Of a stretch of DNA of 64,000 bases, positions 26,172 through 36,042 are shown in pieces. How positions within the stretch are numbered: the first letter of the stretch is position 1; each line of letters opens with the position of its first letter. The notes beneath the pieces are model-generated. The model saw only the letters and a program-made list of their open reading frames with translations, searched no databases and was not told the DNA's origin. The position numbers were made by a program, and so were the translations under genes. This stretch comes from Gemmatimonadales bacterium UBA7889 (GTDB taxonomy: Bacteria; Gemmatimonadota; Gemmatimonadetes; Longimicrobiales; Gaopeijiaceae), in the NCBI GenBank assembly GCA_002501085.1, contig DLRL01000056.1, positions 9,552 through 73,551 on the forward strand, written 5' to 3'.

Positions 26172-27059
26172 ATGATGAATAAGAAACCAGTTGTCACTGC
26201 TTTAGTGGCATTTTTAGTCGCATTTCTTATAGCATTCGCTATGACGCGTGAGCAAGCACCTGCAGTTACTCAGGCAACTGATGATGCAGCGCTACAGGCT
26301 GAGTTGACTATGGAGCGGCCGATCGATGCCCTTAATTCGATCTGGATCGAAGAACTTACTTGGATCGAGATTCGGGATAGGATGGCTGACGGGACGAGCA
26401 CCGTGATCATCCCAACTGGCGGCATCGAACAGAATGGTCCTTATGTAGCTATGGGCAAGCACAACTATGTCCTTCAGGGAGCTTGTGAAGGAATCGCCCG
26501 TGAGCTTGGTAACGCACTATGCGCACCAATAGTGAAGCTTGTCCCGGAGGGTGGTATAGAGGAGCCGACCGGCCATATGCGTTATCCGGGCACCATTAGT
26601 CTTCGAGAAGAGACATTTCAGGCGGTCCTGGATGATGTTGCGAGCAGCCTACAAGCACATGGCTTCGAACATATTGTGTTCATCGGTGACAGCGGCGGAA
26701 ATCAAGATGGGATGGCGGTAGTGGCCGATCGGTTTAATGAGCGTCAAGGAAAATCTACGGCCCACTATATCCCTGAATTCTACGACAACGCCGGGGTGCA
26801 GAGAGTCATGGAAGAAGAGTTCGGGATTTTTGAGGAATCCGAGGGCTTTCACGATACGTACTGGCTTACCGCCATGCAGATGACTGTGGATCCCTCTTCG
26901 GTTCGCTACGAGGAGCGGGTCGCTGCCGGTCGTGCCTCAATTAACGGGGTTTCAATTGCCCCGCTCGAGAAGACGATTGAGGTAGGTACGAGGCTCATGC
27001 AGTATCGAATAGACAATACATCACGCCTGATAAGGGCTGCGATCGAGGGTGCCCACTAA
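26172..27059 (+). CDS. Exported/anchored creatininase-fold protein (copy 2)
   Basis: 295 residues. The N-terminus is a hydrophobic signal or anchor (LVAFLVAFLIAFAM) rather than a clear cleavable peptide. It aligns along its whole length with copy 1 at 8888-9739: PIDALNSIWIEELTW, GGIEQNGPYVAMGKHN, FIGDSGGNQDGMA, EGFHDTYWLT, KTIEVGTRLMQYR. It shares the same substitutions in the metal motifs (Asn for His in E-x-H-G-P, GKHN for the Asp segment, DSGGN for GHGGN), so these are conserved features of a subfamily rather than decay. AGAGGA lies before the ATG. Confidence 0.78.
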   Translation: MMNKKPVVTALVAFLVAFLIAFAMTREQAPAVTQATDDAALQAELTMERPIDALNSIWIEELTWIEIRDRMADGTSTVIIPTGGIEQNGPYVAMGKHNYVLQGACEGIARELGNALCAPIVKLVPEGGIEEPTGHMRYPGTISLREETFQAVLDDVASSLQAHGFEHIVFIGDSGGNQDGMAVVADRFNERQGKSTAHYIPEFYDNAGVQRVMEEEFGIFEESEGFHDTYWLTAMQMTVDPSSVRYEERVAAGRASINGVSIAPLEKTIEVGTRLMQYRIDNTSRLIRAAIEGAH

Positions 27060-27104
27060 TCGCTTGTGAGTAGTGAAAATTGGGTGAAGGCGGCCCCCCC
27101 CTTG

Positions 27105-27941
27105 CTAGCCTCCCGCCTTCCATAGGTCGTAACGCATTCTAAGCGTGATCACAGGGTTCCCATTCTCGTGTGGCTCGATGTCCTCATCAGTCGCGCTGAT
27201 ATACATCGCGTAGTCACCATCATTGAATGACGCTCCCTCAGGATCATCTGTATCAGCTTGGAGGATATATGCGACATGCGCATTCCGGCTGTCGCAAGCC
27301 GCATCGGGAACGGGCTCTGTTTCACAGGTACAACGCACGTCCCCGCCCGCCCCATCGGCTCCTTCCATGGCTGCCATCACTCGGTCAGCGAGTGACCCGT
27401 TCTCTGCTTCGAAGGCTCGCGCTGCGTTATGCACAACTGCATCCGAAGCCAGAATATTACCCTGAACCGAGTAGTATATTTCGGTATCTGTGACGCGACC
27501 CTGCTGTGATAGTGATGCAGCGCTATTACCGCTGCCAGAAAAGCCAACTGATCGGCCCTGCATGTCTACGATACCAAATTGGCGTCGCTCAATGGCTGGA
27601 TCTTGTTTGAGGAGTTCCAGGATCTCAGCTGGATGGGCTCCAGCTTTCATTTGGGCATAGATGAGTTGCTGGTTTTCTCTTGTACCGTCGACACCGGCCT
27701 GTGCGGCTGCAACACCAATCCCTGGCAGTACGATTGCCTGGATATCCATAAGACCTTTCGCGGGAAAGCCAGCGAATCTGCCCTGAGCAACGCATGTTGC
27801 TGAAGCAATCACAACCTGTCCCGTTCTAGCGTCTACTGCGATCACTGACCATGTGGCGGATAGCGAGGTCGGCAAGAGTGTGCAGGCAGCGATAAATAAG
27901 ACCACCGCTTGTCTCAAATGTTGTATGATTCTTATGCTCAT
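27105..27941 (-). CDS. Exported DUF1028 (Ntn-hydrolase-like fold) protein, copy 1
   Basis: 278 residues. Start at ATG 27941, overlapping the upstream metalloprotease stop (ATGA); the frame also opens nine codons earlier. After the signal peptide (LLPTSLSA) the mature chain begins TWSVIAVDARTGQVVIASATC, the canonical DUF1028 opening in which Thr follows the initiator Met in cytoplasmic members; here signal cleavage itself could expose Thr. Further motifs are GVAAAQAGVD, RRQFGIVDMQGRSVGFSG and QGNILASDAVV. The C-terminal segment with CTCETEPVPDAACDSRNAH adds three to four Cys. Function unknown. Co-translated with the metalloprotease. Confidence 0.85.
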   Translation of the reverse strand: MSIRIIQHLRQAVVLFIAACTLLPTSLSATWSVIAVDARTGQVVIASATCVAQGRFAGFPAKGLMDIQAIVLPGIGVAAAQAGVDGTRENQQLIYAQMKAGAHPAEILELLKQDPAIERRQFGIVDMQGRSVGFSGSGNSAASLSQQGRVTDTEIYYSVQGNILASDAVVHNAARAFEAENGSLADRVMAAMEGADGAGGDVRCTCETEPVPDAACDSRNAHVAYILQADTDDPEGASFNDGDYAMYISATDEDIEPHENGNPVITLRMRYDLWKAGG

Positions 27942-30475
27942 CTCCACTCTCCATCGATCCAAGTGCACCAGGGCTCAAGGAGTCCGAGCCAATCCATAGC
28001 TGGTTGTCCGATTGGGGCTCCTGGAGGAGCACTCACCGAACTCGGGATTTGTCCTGAATCATAAGGCCTTCCGAGAAATCGCCTTATGTCAAGCTGGAGT
28101 AGCACAGAAGTGCCAGAAGGCTCCATCTCCGCAAGGCGACCGGCCAAGGTCCTAAGTGCCAATATCGACTGCGCTCTCACCTGCATCATTGGCGCGGTTT
28201 CCGCTAGTGATTTCACCCTTTCAATTACTACGCCAGCAACCGTATTCCTGATCTCATTCTCGTAACTGTTGTTTGCTTCTCCCTCAAAAGCGGCCTGGAA
28301 AAGTCTTTGTAGGACATCGTTCAAACCCGGCATCGAAGGATCCAGCATCTTCTGTTCCACCAGTCTCGCTGCTCGGTCTGCCGTGAGGATGTTGTTCACG
28401 GTGTGGCTTGCCGCTACGAATGCAGGTGTGAGCGCATCAAAGGCGGAGCCAGTATAGCGCGGGAAAAGCTCTCGTGTCCTGCCGTATCCTGGGGGTCTTG
28501 GAGGAATCGCCTCGAGAACTGAAGTCGGAAGCGCTAACTCGCTAGGAGAAAGAGTTCTCATTAGAGCGTCCAATGCTCGATTTTGATACTCGGAAGCAAT
28601 ATGCCAGACAGGTCTCAGGCCATCACCTCTAGCCGCATAGATGTAGCCCACCCCACCCATTACCGATGCAGTGGATTCCACCTGATATCGATGATGTAGA
28701 TACAGAGGTACTAGTACCTCTTCGATCGTTGCCATGGGCATTCCGTTCTTGATGGCTGCCTCGCCGAACCGGGACATGGCGACTGATCTCACATCCATCA
28801 TTCGGTCCAATTCATCAGCCATGTCAGTGCCATTCGCCCATTGGTCTGCTTGGGGCGTTGTCTGGACATCCTGGTTTGACATATAGCGCACATCATTATC
28901 CCAGGCGTCTTCAAGAACTTTTATCAGGGCAGCTTCGTCATCTCCCCCACCGATGAAGTCTTGATACCCGAAAGTGACAGCGGCCTTATCCCAGTCACCG
29001 ATCCCCACATCGTAGACCTGAGAATGGTCTAACGAGCCATCACCATTAAGGGTGACGAGGGGATGTGGGTAATCCATCACTGAGATACGACCAGCAGTGC
29101 TATTGTAGTAGTTGTGGCCTAACCCGATCGTATGCCCCACTTCATGTGCCGAAAGCTGGCGGATCCGGGCCAGCGCCCATTCGGCGATCTCGGGCGTCTC
29201 TTCATCGCCTGCTGTATAAGGAGAGAGTAAGCCCTCGGCGATCATGTAGTCCTGCCTAACCCGGAGTGAGCCAAGAGTCACGACCCCCTTAATAATTTCT
29301 CCAGTGCGAGGATCGGACACTGATCCGCCGGTACTCCAGCCTCGTGTGGAACGGTGTACCCAATTGATGACGTTGTAGCGAGCATCCAATGAACTAATGC
29401 TGTCTGGCCTCAGTGTGACTTGGAAGGCATCACGATATCCTGCTGCCTCAAAAGCCTGATTCCACCACCTAGCTCCGTCCAGAAGGGCGGAACGAATCGG
29501 TTCTGGAGCCCCAGGGTCTAGGTAGTAAATAATCGGCTCCACAGGATCACTTACCGCTGCAGATGGATCTTGCTTTTGAAGCCGATGGCGCCGGATAAAA
29601 CGCTGGGTCATTGGTTCGTCGAGGGGTACTGCATAGTCCTGGTAGCTCGACGATCCGTAGCCAGAACGCGGATCGAACATCCGCGGTTCGTAGTCATCAT
29701 CTGGAAGTTGAACGAATGAGTGGTGAACACGGATGCTTGCCGCTTCGCCGGTCGAGGCAACGCTACCTACACCTTCGAATCCGCCCCCACCTCTCCCGCC
29801 ACGGCCACCACCACCACCTGATTGTTGGACGAAGGTGAGTTCTACTTCCAACTCTGTATTTGTCGGAAACGAGTTTGTCATGTCCATGTAGACTGAGCTT
29901 CGGCTGTTATCTAACTGGTACGTCCCTGGACTCATCCTTTGGCCGGCATTCGTAGCATCTCTAATTAGAAAGTCTGTCAGATCAACGAGGACGCGCCCGC
30001 CCGTTTCTGCAGCTGGGGTAAAGCTCCAGAGGATTGATCTCGCAAACGCATCTCGCACTGCTTGCGTCTCAGACGGGTTGTCACTGTTCGCCCTGAAACG
30101 ATAATTGGGCTGAACCATTAAGATTTTACGACCTACCCGTTCAAACTTGACGATTCTTGAGCCACGTAGGGCCCCACGGTCGAGACCGATATCATTTGAT
30201 CCGAGTCCCGCACCAAATCCAGCAAAATGGATCATTTCTTCATCAAGTTCCGGAATCTCCATCCAGAGCTGACCGAGGCCGGCGTCCCAGTACAGGGGGA
30301 GAAACCCCTCAAGGCTATCCATACCATCGGTTCTCTCCTCAATGGTAGGGAGATCCCCCATGCTTTGATCCCCACTGCTGCCTCGTTGAGCAGAGAGTGG
30401 GTTTGATAACACACTCGCCAGGAGTGCAACTATGACGAAGAACTTTAAAGAGCGCTTAGATCCTACTGAGGTCAT
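27938..30475 (-). CDS. Exported zinc metalloprotease of the DUF5117/DUF4953 family
   Basis: 845 residues. Signal peptide ending LSA before Gln. The N-terminal half holds the DUF5118/DUF5117 region (LPLYWDAGLGQLWMEIPEL, DRGALRGSRIVKFERVGRK) and a glycine-arginine-rich insert (GGGGRGGRGGGG); the catalytic part carries the metzincin-like HEVGHTIGLGH near residue 444, with Glu as general base and three His ligands, and VMDYP downstream as Met-turn. AGGAGGA stands before the ATG. Probably a secreted or periplasmic endopeptidase, by family. Confidence 0.9.
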   Translation of the reverse strand: MTSVGSKRSLKFFVIVALLASVLSNPLSAQRGSSGDQSMGDLPTIEERTDGMDSLEGFLPLYWDAGLGQLWMEIPELDEEMIHFAGFGAGLGSNDIGLDRGALRGSRIVKFERVGRKILMVQPNYRFRANSDNPSETQAVRDAFARSILWSFTPAAETGGRVLVDLTDFLIRDATNAGQRMSPGTYQLDNSRSSVYMDMTNSFPTNTELEVELTFVQQSGGGGGRGGRGGGGFEGVGSVASTGEAASIRVHHSFVQLPDDDYEPRMFDPRSGYGSSSYQDYAVPLDEPMTQRFIRRHRLQKQDPSAAVSDPVEPIIYYLDPGAPEPIRSALLDGARWWNQAFEAAGYRDAFQVTLRPDSISSLDARYNVINWVHRSTRGWSTGGSVSDPRTGEIIKGVVTLGSLRVRQDYMIAEGLLSPYTAGDEETPEIAEWALARIRQLSAHEVGHTIGLGHNYYNSTAGRISVMDYPHPLVTLNGDGSLDHSQVYDVGIGDWDKAAVTFGYQDFIGGGDDEAALIKVLEDAWDNDVRYMSNQDVQTTPQADQWANGTDMADELDRMMDVRSVAMSRFGEAAIKNGMPMATIEEVLVPLYLHHRYQVESTASVMGGVGYIYAARGDGLRPVWHIASEYQNRALDALMRTLSPSELALPTSVLEAIPPRPPGYGRTRELFPRYTGSAFDALTPAFVAASHTVNNILTADRAARLVEQKMLDPSMPGLNDVLQRLFQAAFEGEANNSYENEIRNTVAGVVIERVKSLAETAPMMQVRAQSILALRTLAGRLAEMEPSGTSVLLQLDIRRFLGRPYDSGQIPSSVSAPPGAPIGQPAMDWLGLLEPWCTWIDGEWR

Positions 30476-30532
30476 GCGGTCCTCCTAGATATTTCTACTA
30501 CTGGATTGTCTTATGGGCACGCTTGAGCGCTC

Positions 30533-30955
30533 TTAGCGAGAGAAATTGATGGTTGCATCGAGCATCTCACCGCAGTCCGCGATCTTTACGGGCCCCGATA
30601 TGTTCGCTCCGTGTTCCGAGATCGTTAGGGCACCGTCCATGGTGCCGCCACTGCACCCAGTGGCTGGGTTGTTTCCGTATGCGATCCCTACAGTAAGCTG
30701 GTCGCCTACTAGGGTCCCATTAAGTGTGCCGTTGATCTGGATTGGTCGATTCACTGAAACTGTGCCAGTAACCGTCCCCCCAGGTTGGGTGCTGACTCCT
30801 ATGGTCCCTGTCATCGTCAGACCGGCTACCATGAGTGAGCCGGAATAGTCGCCGTCAACATTGTAGGGGTATCCGGCATCTCCAGGTCCCAGTGAACCAG
30901 CACAGCCCGCCACGAGCCCGGCCAATACAAGAAGCCCAGCGGTTCGAATTCTCAT
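30533..30955 (-). CDS. Small hypothetical lipoprotein
   Basis: 140 residues; lipobox LVAGC (C18). The mature part is beta-rich and Gly/Thr-rich with short repeated strands (GDYSGSLMVAG, GTVTGTVSV, GTLNGTLVG, GTMDGALTI), suggesting a beta-barrel or jellyroll. Two Cys (TGCSGG and IADCGE) may form a disulfide. No family recognised. Same strand as the metalloprotease, 57 bases upstream of its start. Confidence 0.7.
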   Translation of the reverse strand: MRIRTAGLLVLAGLVAGCAGSLGPGDAGYPYNVDGDYSGSLMVAGLTMTGTIGVSTQPGGTVTGTVSVNRPIQINGTLNGTLVGDQLTVGIAYGNNPATGCSGGTMDGALTISEHGANISGPVKIADCGEMLDATINFSR

Positions 30956-31062
30956 CTAAAAATCCTCAGAGAGAGTCAACATGGCTTCCCTCAATAATAA
31001 GGACCCCACCAAAGAGTCGAATGTAGATCGGACTGGCACGATGTGCGGTGACCTCTCGCCGA

Positions 31063-31512
31063 TTAGTTGACCGTAAACGTTACGGTATCAACAATCCATG
31101 GCTGAAGTGGGATGTGGATTCCATCTGCTACCACGGCAATGAGTCGGTGTTCTCCGGGGGCTACACCCTCAAACGTGTCCTCAGACGAGCCATCTCCCAT
31201 GTGGATGATGCTACCCGGTATAGTCGGAACCGGCTCGCCAACTCCTGTCAGGTCAGCATCTAGATACAGGTGATGATGACCTGTCCCGGATGTCATGTCC
31301 CCTGCAGGCACGATCGGGAACCCAGCAACCTGTAGGCTCACGGTAACATTCCCACCCATTACCTGAGATCCTGTAGCGGGTTGAGTGATCGTGACTGTCC
31401 CAATGGGAGCGTCACTGGCGGGATCTGCATCGGTTTCCGCTGGTGGCGTATCACCGCAGGCTAACAACGCTATTGTGAGAACTGCGAGGCTAAGCTTGCG
31501 GGAATTATTCAT
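31063..31512 (-). CDS. DUF4399-type lipoprotein
   Basis: 149 residues; lipobox LLAC. The mature chain has an Asp/Ala linker and a beta-sandwich domain with the DUF4399 pattern: ITQPATGSQVMGGNVTVSL, the histidine run GTGHHHLYLDADL, IHMGDGSSEDTF and GEHRLIAVVADGIHIPL. The His cluster suggests metal binding (inference). It lies between the small lipoprotein and the giant M14 gene, all on the minus strand. Confidence 0.82.
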   Translation of the reverse strand: MNNSRKLSLAVLTIALLACGDTPPAETDADPASDAPIGTVTITQPATGSQVMGGNVTVSLQVAGFPIVPAGDMTSGTGHHHLYLDADLTGVGEPVPTIPGSIIHMGDGSSEDTFEGVAPGEHRLIAVVADGIHIPLQPWIVDTVTFTVN

Positions 31513-31554
31513 TGCAGGATGGGGAGGAGAGGGGTTGGACTATACTATCTTGCG

Positions 31555-34500
31555 TCAAAAAGGGTATGATCGGGGCCCGTCCCGCAAGGGCATCCGCCTG
31601 GGGTTTCGATCAACGCTGCTTTGGTCTTCATCCTCATTTCCCGGAGGTCGTGGTCGATTCATCCTAAGGGATACGCCTCCGAAGAAGTGTGAGCCTGATC
31701 GGCTGACCTTGTGGTCTCCATCATTCAGGTAGTCGAGGATCGCTTGGTCCCATGAGAGGCCTGCTTTTCCTACTAATTCCATCCATGGACCATAGGCAGT
31801 TTCATCCGGCGCTTCCGTTGTACCACTCCAGATTGTTATGCGAGGGTTGTAGCCACCTCCGCCTTCACCGCTTGAGCCCTTGAGGGGCATCTGAATCAAG
31901 ACGCTATCCGTCATGGGGAGCCTGAAAGTTTCTGGATCAAAATTGGCCCCGTAGCGTCTATATCGAGCGTAGTTACGCTGGTTCATCTCGAAAACTTCTT
32001 GATTTGAGTTGATGCCTGACGTGATGTAGTCTCGAATCTGGAACGCGGCTTCCTTATGGCGGGGGAAACTTGGATTGTCTATGAAGCTAAAGCCGGGCAT
32101 GAACCAGCCTTTGTTGAAGCCCCAGTTACGTTCTGTCACTCGCCCACGTCTGACGAGCCCGGTGTATTCACTGAATAGTTGCACGACCTGGTGGCTCGGG
32201 TAGCCGTGCGGGTTGAGGAAGATGTCTGGGAGCCAGGTAGCCCAGAGTTTCCCTCTGACAGTTGATTCCGGGTAGATCGCGTGATCATCATTTCCACCGG
32301 AAGTCGCATCCTGCCCGAGAGACCCAAGGTATCCAGCGTGGAGGATGTAATCGGGATTTGTTCTATAGAGGTCGTACGCTAGTTGTGCACCGTCCGGGTT
32401 CGTGAATGGATGTACGATCACGTTGACCCGGTTGAGTTTTGCCCGCTGCACAGAATCAGTTAGGAGCAGCTCCGCATGACGTAGCACGTGGCTAGTCGAT
32501 GAAACCTCATTCGCATGCTGCCTCGCCGAGTAAACGACCGTTGGTTTGAACGTGGTCGCCTTGACGTGCGACCAGTGTGTGGCGGAGACCAACGGCATAA
32601 GGTCCATCGCCCAGATTTCTTTGCCGAGGTAGGAGTGACCGACTCTGTAAATCGAGGCTTCGTCAAAAGTAGCCGCCATTTTTGCAATCATCTGGTGACC
32701 CTCGGGAGGAGGGATCGGGGTATTCCACTGAACAATGCGGTCACCCTGATACGACCAGTTCTCAGGCAATAGGCTCCGCCATTCGGCGAGTGGATTTGGC
32801 GATCCGTTGCCGTCGAGTGTCACGGTTCGTCGGGAGTTGGGATCCTGCTTGTGAGTCCACTCTGCCCAGATCTCGATTGAGCCTAGGCCATGGTAAGAGA
32901 GTGCCGTGCTATAGAGGCCCTGGCTACGTAGTGACTCAATTTCCTGAATGGTTGCTTCTATTTGTGCGGCTGAGACCATGCTTCGGTCAACGGCTTCTGG
33001 AGCCGAGAGAGTGATGAGGCTGTCACGTGCGTCTAGATCCGTGTCGACACGCACTCTTAGACCTAGATGTTTCAGTCCACGCTCATTTTCATGGACCTTA
33101 GCTAGTCTAGCAGAAGGTCGCTCAAGTCCTGTCTTCGGGATATCAAGGCGCTCTTCGCCCATATCGCCTCCCGCTTCCTGATATTCCACGATGACCGCAG
33201 GGCGTGATGTGGCAAAGCCGGTGAATACGATTTCGGCTGTAGCTGCTGAACCGTCCGATTTAGGATACATACGAGGTATGACACGTCCGGGGAACGTCAG
33301 CCCCTGCCCGCGTGAGTTCCGCCCTAGGATATCGAAGAACTCGATTGTTCCGAAGTAAATTTCTTCGTGCAGGGCATCCATTGGTGCATGGATTTCGTTA
33401 TCGATGCCCAGCCGGTAATCGGGCTCACTCATTGCCATCTCGACTGTCAGTGACCCGAAATAGGGGGCGTCACCACTGCCACCGTTCGGTATCCCCTCGT
33501 GTAGTTCCATCACATAGTCATAGATGGCCGGGAGGACCTCGCCTTGGTAATAATCCCAAAAAGCCTCTGGATCGGTCACGATTCGTTCATCTGCGATCGT
33601 TCGGTCACCAGCAGTAGCCTTTAGCCACCCGGTGGTCACCCTGACCTGCTCGTAGTCTTGGAATCGATCAAAGTATGGGCGAAGAACCCATTTTGGATCA
33701 AAGCTCTCGTTCAGAACGTCAGTTCCTGACTCGTTTGTTACATGAACTTCGTACGTAGGACCTTCGGTTACTTGTTCAAAGCGTATTTGATTGAGCTCAA
33801 GACCAAGATCGCGTGCGAATACCTCATCGATCGGGAAGATCTCGTGCAGCCAACGGACCGGGGTATTAATCGCTTGCTGTGGCCAATCCTCTGGAGGGTC
33901 ATTTCTCCGAAAACTGATGACAATCTCTCCCAGGGTGTGGCCTTGGAGTTGTGGTGCGATCACTTCTTCGAGCCACGAATACCCTTGTTTGAACGCAGAG
34001 AGGATATGCACTTCCGTGTTGGCAGGGTCAGCCCCCGCTTCAATCAATGTTTGCTGGGCTTCACTAGCGATTTGGGCACGAAGCTCAGGGGGTTCACTCA
34101 AACGGGCTTCTACACGGATCGGTTGACCTGCCGTCGCTGCCGGGATGATTGTTTCTCGGAAGAGAGACCAAAAGCGGTCAACCTCGGACGGAAGTGTCTT
34201 CGTCTCTTCAAAGATTGTGCCGGCTTTTTGGACGTCTCGATCGTCGATTAAGACTTCGAGATTATCTGTGCCCAGGCTAGAGGAAGCTCTCGCCCGCACG
34301 TACTCGCCCAAGCCATCTTCGGCTTTTTCAACCGACATGAGCACACGAGCTGAAGAGACTGTGACATCAGAAAGTTTTTCTGCAATACGATCAAGCTTGT
34401 ACAAGCCAATTGCTGCTTGTCCTACAGGCGAGTGCCCAGAGAGCGCGTCCCAGACTTCTTGCTCAACGTCATCCACGGTTGGCCGGTCTTTCCCGCGTTC

Positions 34501-35865
34501 ATCGAGATGAGGAAAGGTCAAAGCGACTTGCTCTAATGCTCTCAGGGCACCGGATTCGTCGCTTCCTGTCACAACGAGTGAAGATTTCGACCCGAACGCG
34601 TCTGGAACAATCTGGATTAGGCCCTCCCCGGGCTCCAGGGCAGAAGTGTTGATCAGGCTACTGTCGGCGAGTTGGTTCGTGAACCGGTTCTCAGTGCCAA
34701 CTAGGACCAGGGTAGGTTGTGATCCGGGGTTGTCGAAGGTCCCAGCTGGTCGAACAAGTGGCACAACAAATCCAGTGGACTCGAGACCAAGTCTTCCAGC
34801 TAGATCAGGTAATCCTTCTATGCCTGAGGACCCTGGAACAAGCACGACATCGATACGATCAGGGATAGGTCCTCCACCTAAGAACCCGTCTGTCGTATAT
34901 AGGCTTGAGAGGTCCAGGTCGTTTTTTGCACCGCTGCCCGGTCTCCCTGAGATGGGTCCCGGAGGGTCGGGTTCTGCTCGGCCCTGAAGACGGATTACGG
35001 GTCCGTCGGTAATTCTTGCCTCTACCGAACCGAGGCCAGGATAGGACAGGGGAATGCGGTCATCCTCCGAATCATCATCCTGAGTTGTGACCGAATCCAT
35101 CTCTTGCTCGGAAATTTCAGCAGATTCTTCTGGCATAGAGTCTTCGTCACCAGGTTCTAGGTCCCGGAGACGACGCATCGCTGTTGCTGCTGAATCAATG
35201 TCAGCAGGATCGACTGTGATATCGGCAACGACTCGGGATACACCACCTCTATCTATTCTGGCACGTGCCTGAGTCAATCGGACTTCCCCATCCACAACTC
35301 CTGCATTCGCCAGTGCATCGGAAAGGTCTTCAGCAACCGCACCTAGTTTGGCGGTTGAGAGCGTCCTCGTATGAGGAAGTACACCGGAAAAGAGACGGGC
35401 AGCCGCCATCAGTCCTTCATCGTCACCACCAACAATGAGCACCCAGGTGCGGTCATCCGTATTTCGAATGACTACTGAGCCCTCGCCAGCGTCGAGCGAG
35501 GTTGGATCAATACCCGGTGAGCTTAGGCCAGAGGCAGTTAGGCCGCTCCGCCCGATCACGATTAGAATTCCTTCGGCTGAAATTCCTCGCTGGATGGGGA
35601 GGTTTATCGCCATCGTCTCGAAACCGAGACGAGCTGAAATCTCTGCTGCTGCTGCCGTCTCACTGATGCTAGGTGTCTCACCTAAAATGAGAGACGCATT
35701 CACCAGGTCTGGCACACTATCTGCGTTGGTGTCGACCACGAGATTACCGAGATCGTATAGTGTGGCCAGGTCCATTCTTGTTGTCTGAGCTTGGGCCGAC
35801 ACCGTGGTCGTTACAGAGTTGCTCAGGACTAGAGATATCGTGACGAGGATCGGAATATGGCGCAT
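31555..35865 (-). CDS. Very large exported M14-family metallopeptidase with duplicated N-terminal domain
   Basis: 1436 residues from the ATG at 35865 (GGAG seven bases upstream; signal peptide ending VSA before Gln). An N-terminal domain of about 135 residues occurs twice (roughly 30-170 and 320-470): LYDLGNLVVDTNADSVPDL ... LPH and LYTTDGFLGGGPIPDRIDV ... FPH share spacing, an ARLG.E segment and an L..GEG segment. The M14 domain is near the C-terminus, with the HxxE zinc motif in SARQHANEVSS near residue 1115, then NPDGAQLAYDLY and NPHGYPSHQ. The long middle (about 500-1000) is not assigned. M14 carboxypeptidases are normally 300-400 residues. Confidence 0.88.
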   Translation of the reverse strand: MRHIPILVTISLVLSNSVTTTVSAQAQTTRMDLATLYDLGNLVVDTNADSVPDLVNASLILGETPSISETAAAAEISARLGFETMAINLPIQRGISAEGILIVIGRSGLTASGLSSPGIDPTSLDAGEGSVVIRNTDDRTWVLIVGGDDEGLMAAARLFSGVLPHTRTLSTAKLGAVAEDLSDALANAGVVDGEVRLTQARARIDRGGVSRVVADITVDPADIDSAATAMRRLRDLEPGDEDSMPEESAEISEQEMDSVTTQDDDSEDDRIPLSYPGLGSVEARITDGPVIRLQGRAEPDPPGPISGRPGSGAKNDLDLSSLYTTDGFLGGGPIPDRIDVVLVPGSSGIEGLPDLAGRLGLESTGFVVPLVRPAGTFDNPGSQPTLVLVGTENRFTNQLADSSLINTSALEPGEGLIQIVPDAFGSKSSLVVTGSDESGALRALEQVALTFPHLDERGKDRPTVDDVEQEVWDALSGHSPVGQAAIGLYKLDRIAEKLSDVTVSSARVLMSVEKAEDGLGEYVRARASSSLGTDNLEVLIDDRDVQKAGTIFEETKTLPSEVDRFWSLFRETIIPAATAGQPIRVEARLSEPPELRAQIASEAQQTLIEAGADPANTEVHILSAFKQGYSWLEEVIAPQLQGHTLGEIVISFRRNDPPEDWPQQAINTPVRWLHEIFPIDEVFARDLGLELNQIRFEQVTEGPTYEVHVTNESGTDVLNESFDPKWVLRPYFDRFQDYEQVRVTTGWLKATAGDRTIADERIVTDPEAFWDYYQGEVLPAIYDYVMELHEGIPNGGSGDAPYFGSLTVEMAMSEPDYRLGIDNEIHAPMDALHEEIYFGTIEFFDILGRNSRGQGLTFPGRVIPRMYPKSDGSAATAEIVFTGFATSRPAVIVEYQEAGGDMGEERLDIPKTGLERPSARLAKVHENERGLKHLGLRVRVDTDLDARDSLITLSAPEAVDRSMVSAAQIEATIQEIESLRSQGLYSTALSYHGLGSIEIWAEWTHKQDPNSRRTVTLDGNGSPNPLAEWRSLLPENWSYQGDRIVQWNTPIPPPEGHQMIAKMAATFDEASIYRVGHSYLGKEIWAMDLMPLVSATHWSHVKATTFKPTVVYSARQHANEVSSTSHVLRHAELLLTDSVQRAKLNRVNVIVHPFTNPDGAQLAYDLYRTNPDYILHAGYLGSLGQDATSGGNDDHAIYPESTVRGKLWATWLPDIFLNPHGYPSHQVVQLFSEYTGLVRRGRVTERNWGFNKGWFMPGFSFIDNPSFPRHKEAAFQIRDYITSGINSNQEVFEMNQRNYARYRRYGANFDPETFRLPMTDSVLIQMPLKGSSGEGGGGYNPRITIWSGTTEAPDETAYGPWMELVGKAGLSWDQAILDYLNDGDHKVSRSGSHFFGGVSLRMNRPRPPGNEDEDQSSVDRNPRRMPLRDGPRSYPF

Positions 35866-36042
35866 GGTTCCACTCCGGGTACCGGGGTAGAGCAGGTGCA
35901 TCAGAACTGGTTTGGAAAGCGAACCTAGGGGCCGTCTTCGGTAGCTACAAGCGTGATAGAACAGCGTGAGACAGCAGAGGGCTTACCTGGGAGGCGATAG
36001 TAATTCAGGGAACGTTAAGAATGTAGCATCTTAGTCTGGCAC
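35866..36042. other. Intergenic region, nothing recognised
   Basis: 177 bases between the M14 gene start and the stop of the beta-lactamase-like gene, both on the minus strand. Apart from the GGAG ribosome-binding site of the M14 gene, I see no hairpin terminator, repeat or RNA. Confidence 0.5.

Noticed and set aside
27086..27120. Eight-pair hairpin (27086-27093 with 27113-27120) between convergent genes as a terminator
   Set aside because: Long loop, no T-run, and it overlaps the end of the DUF1028 coding sequence.
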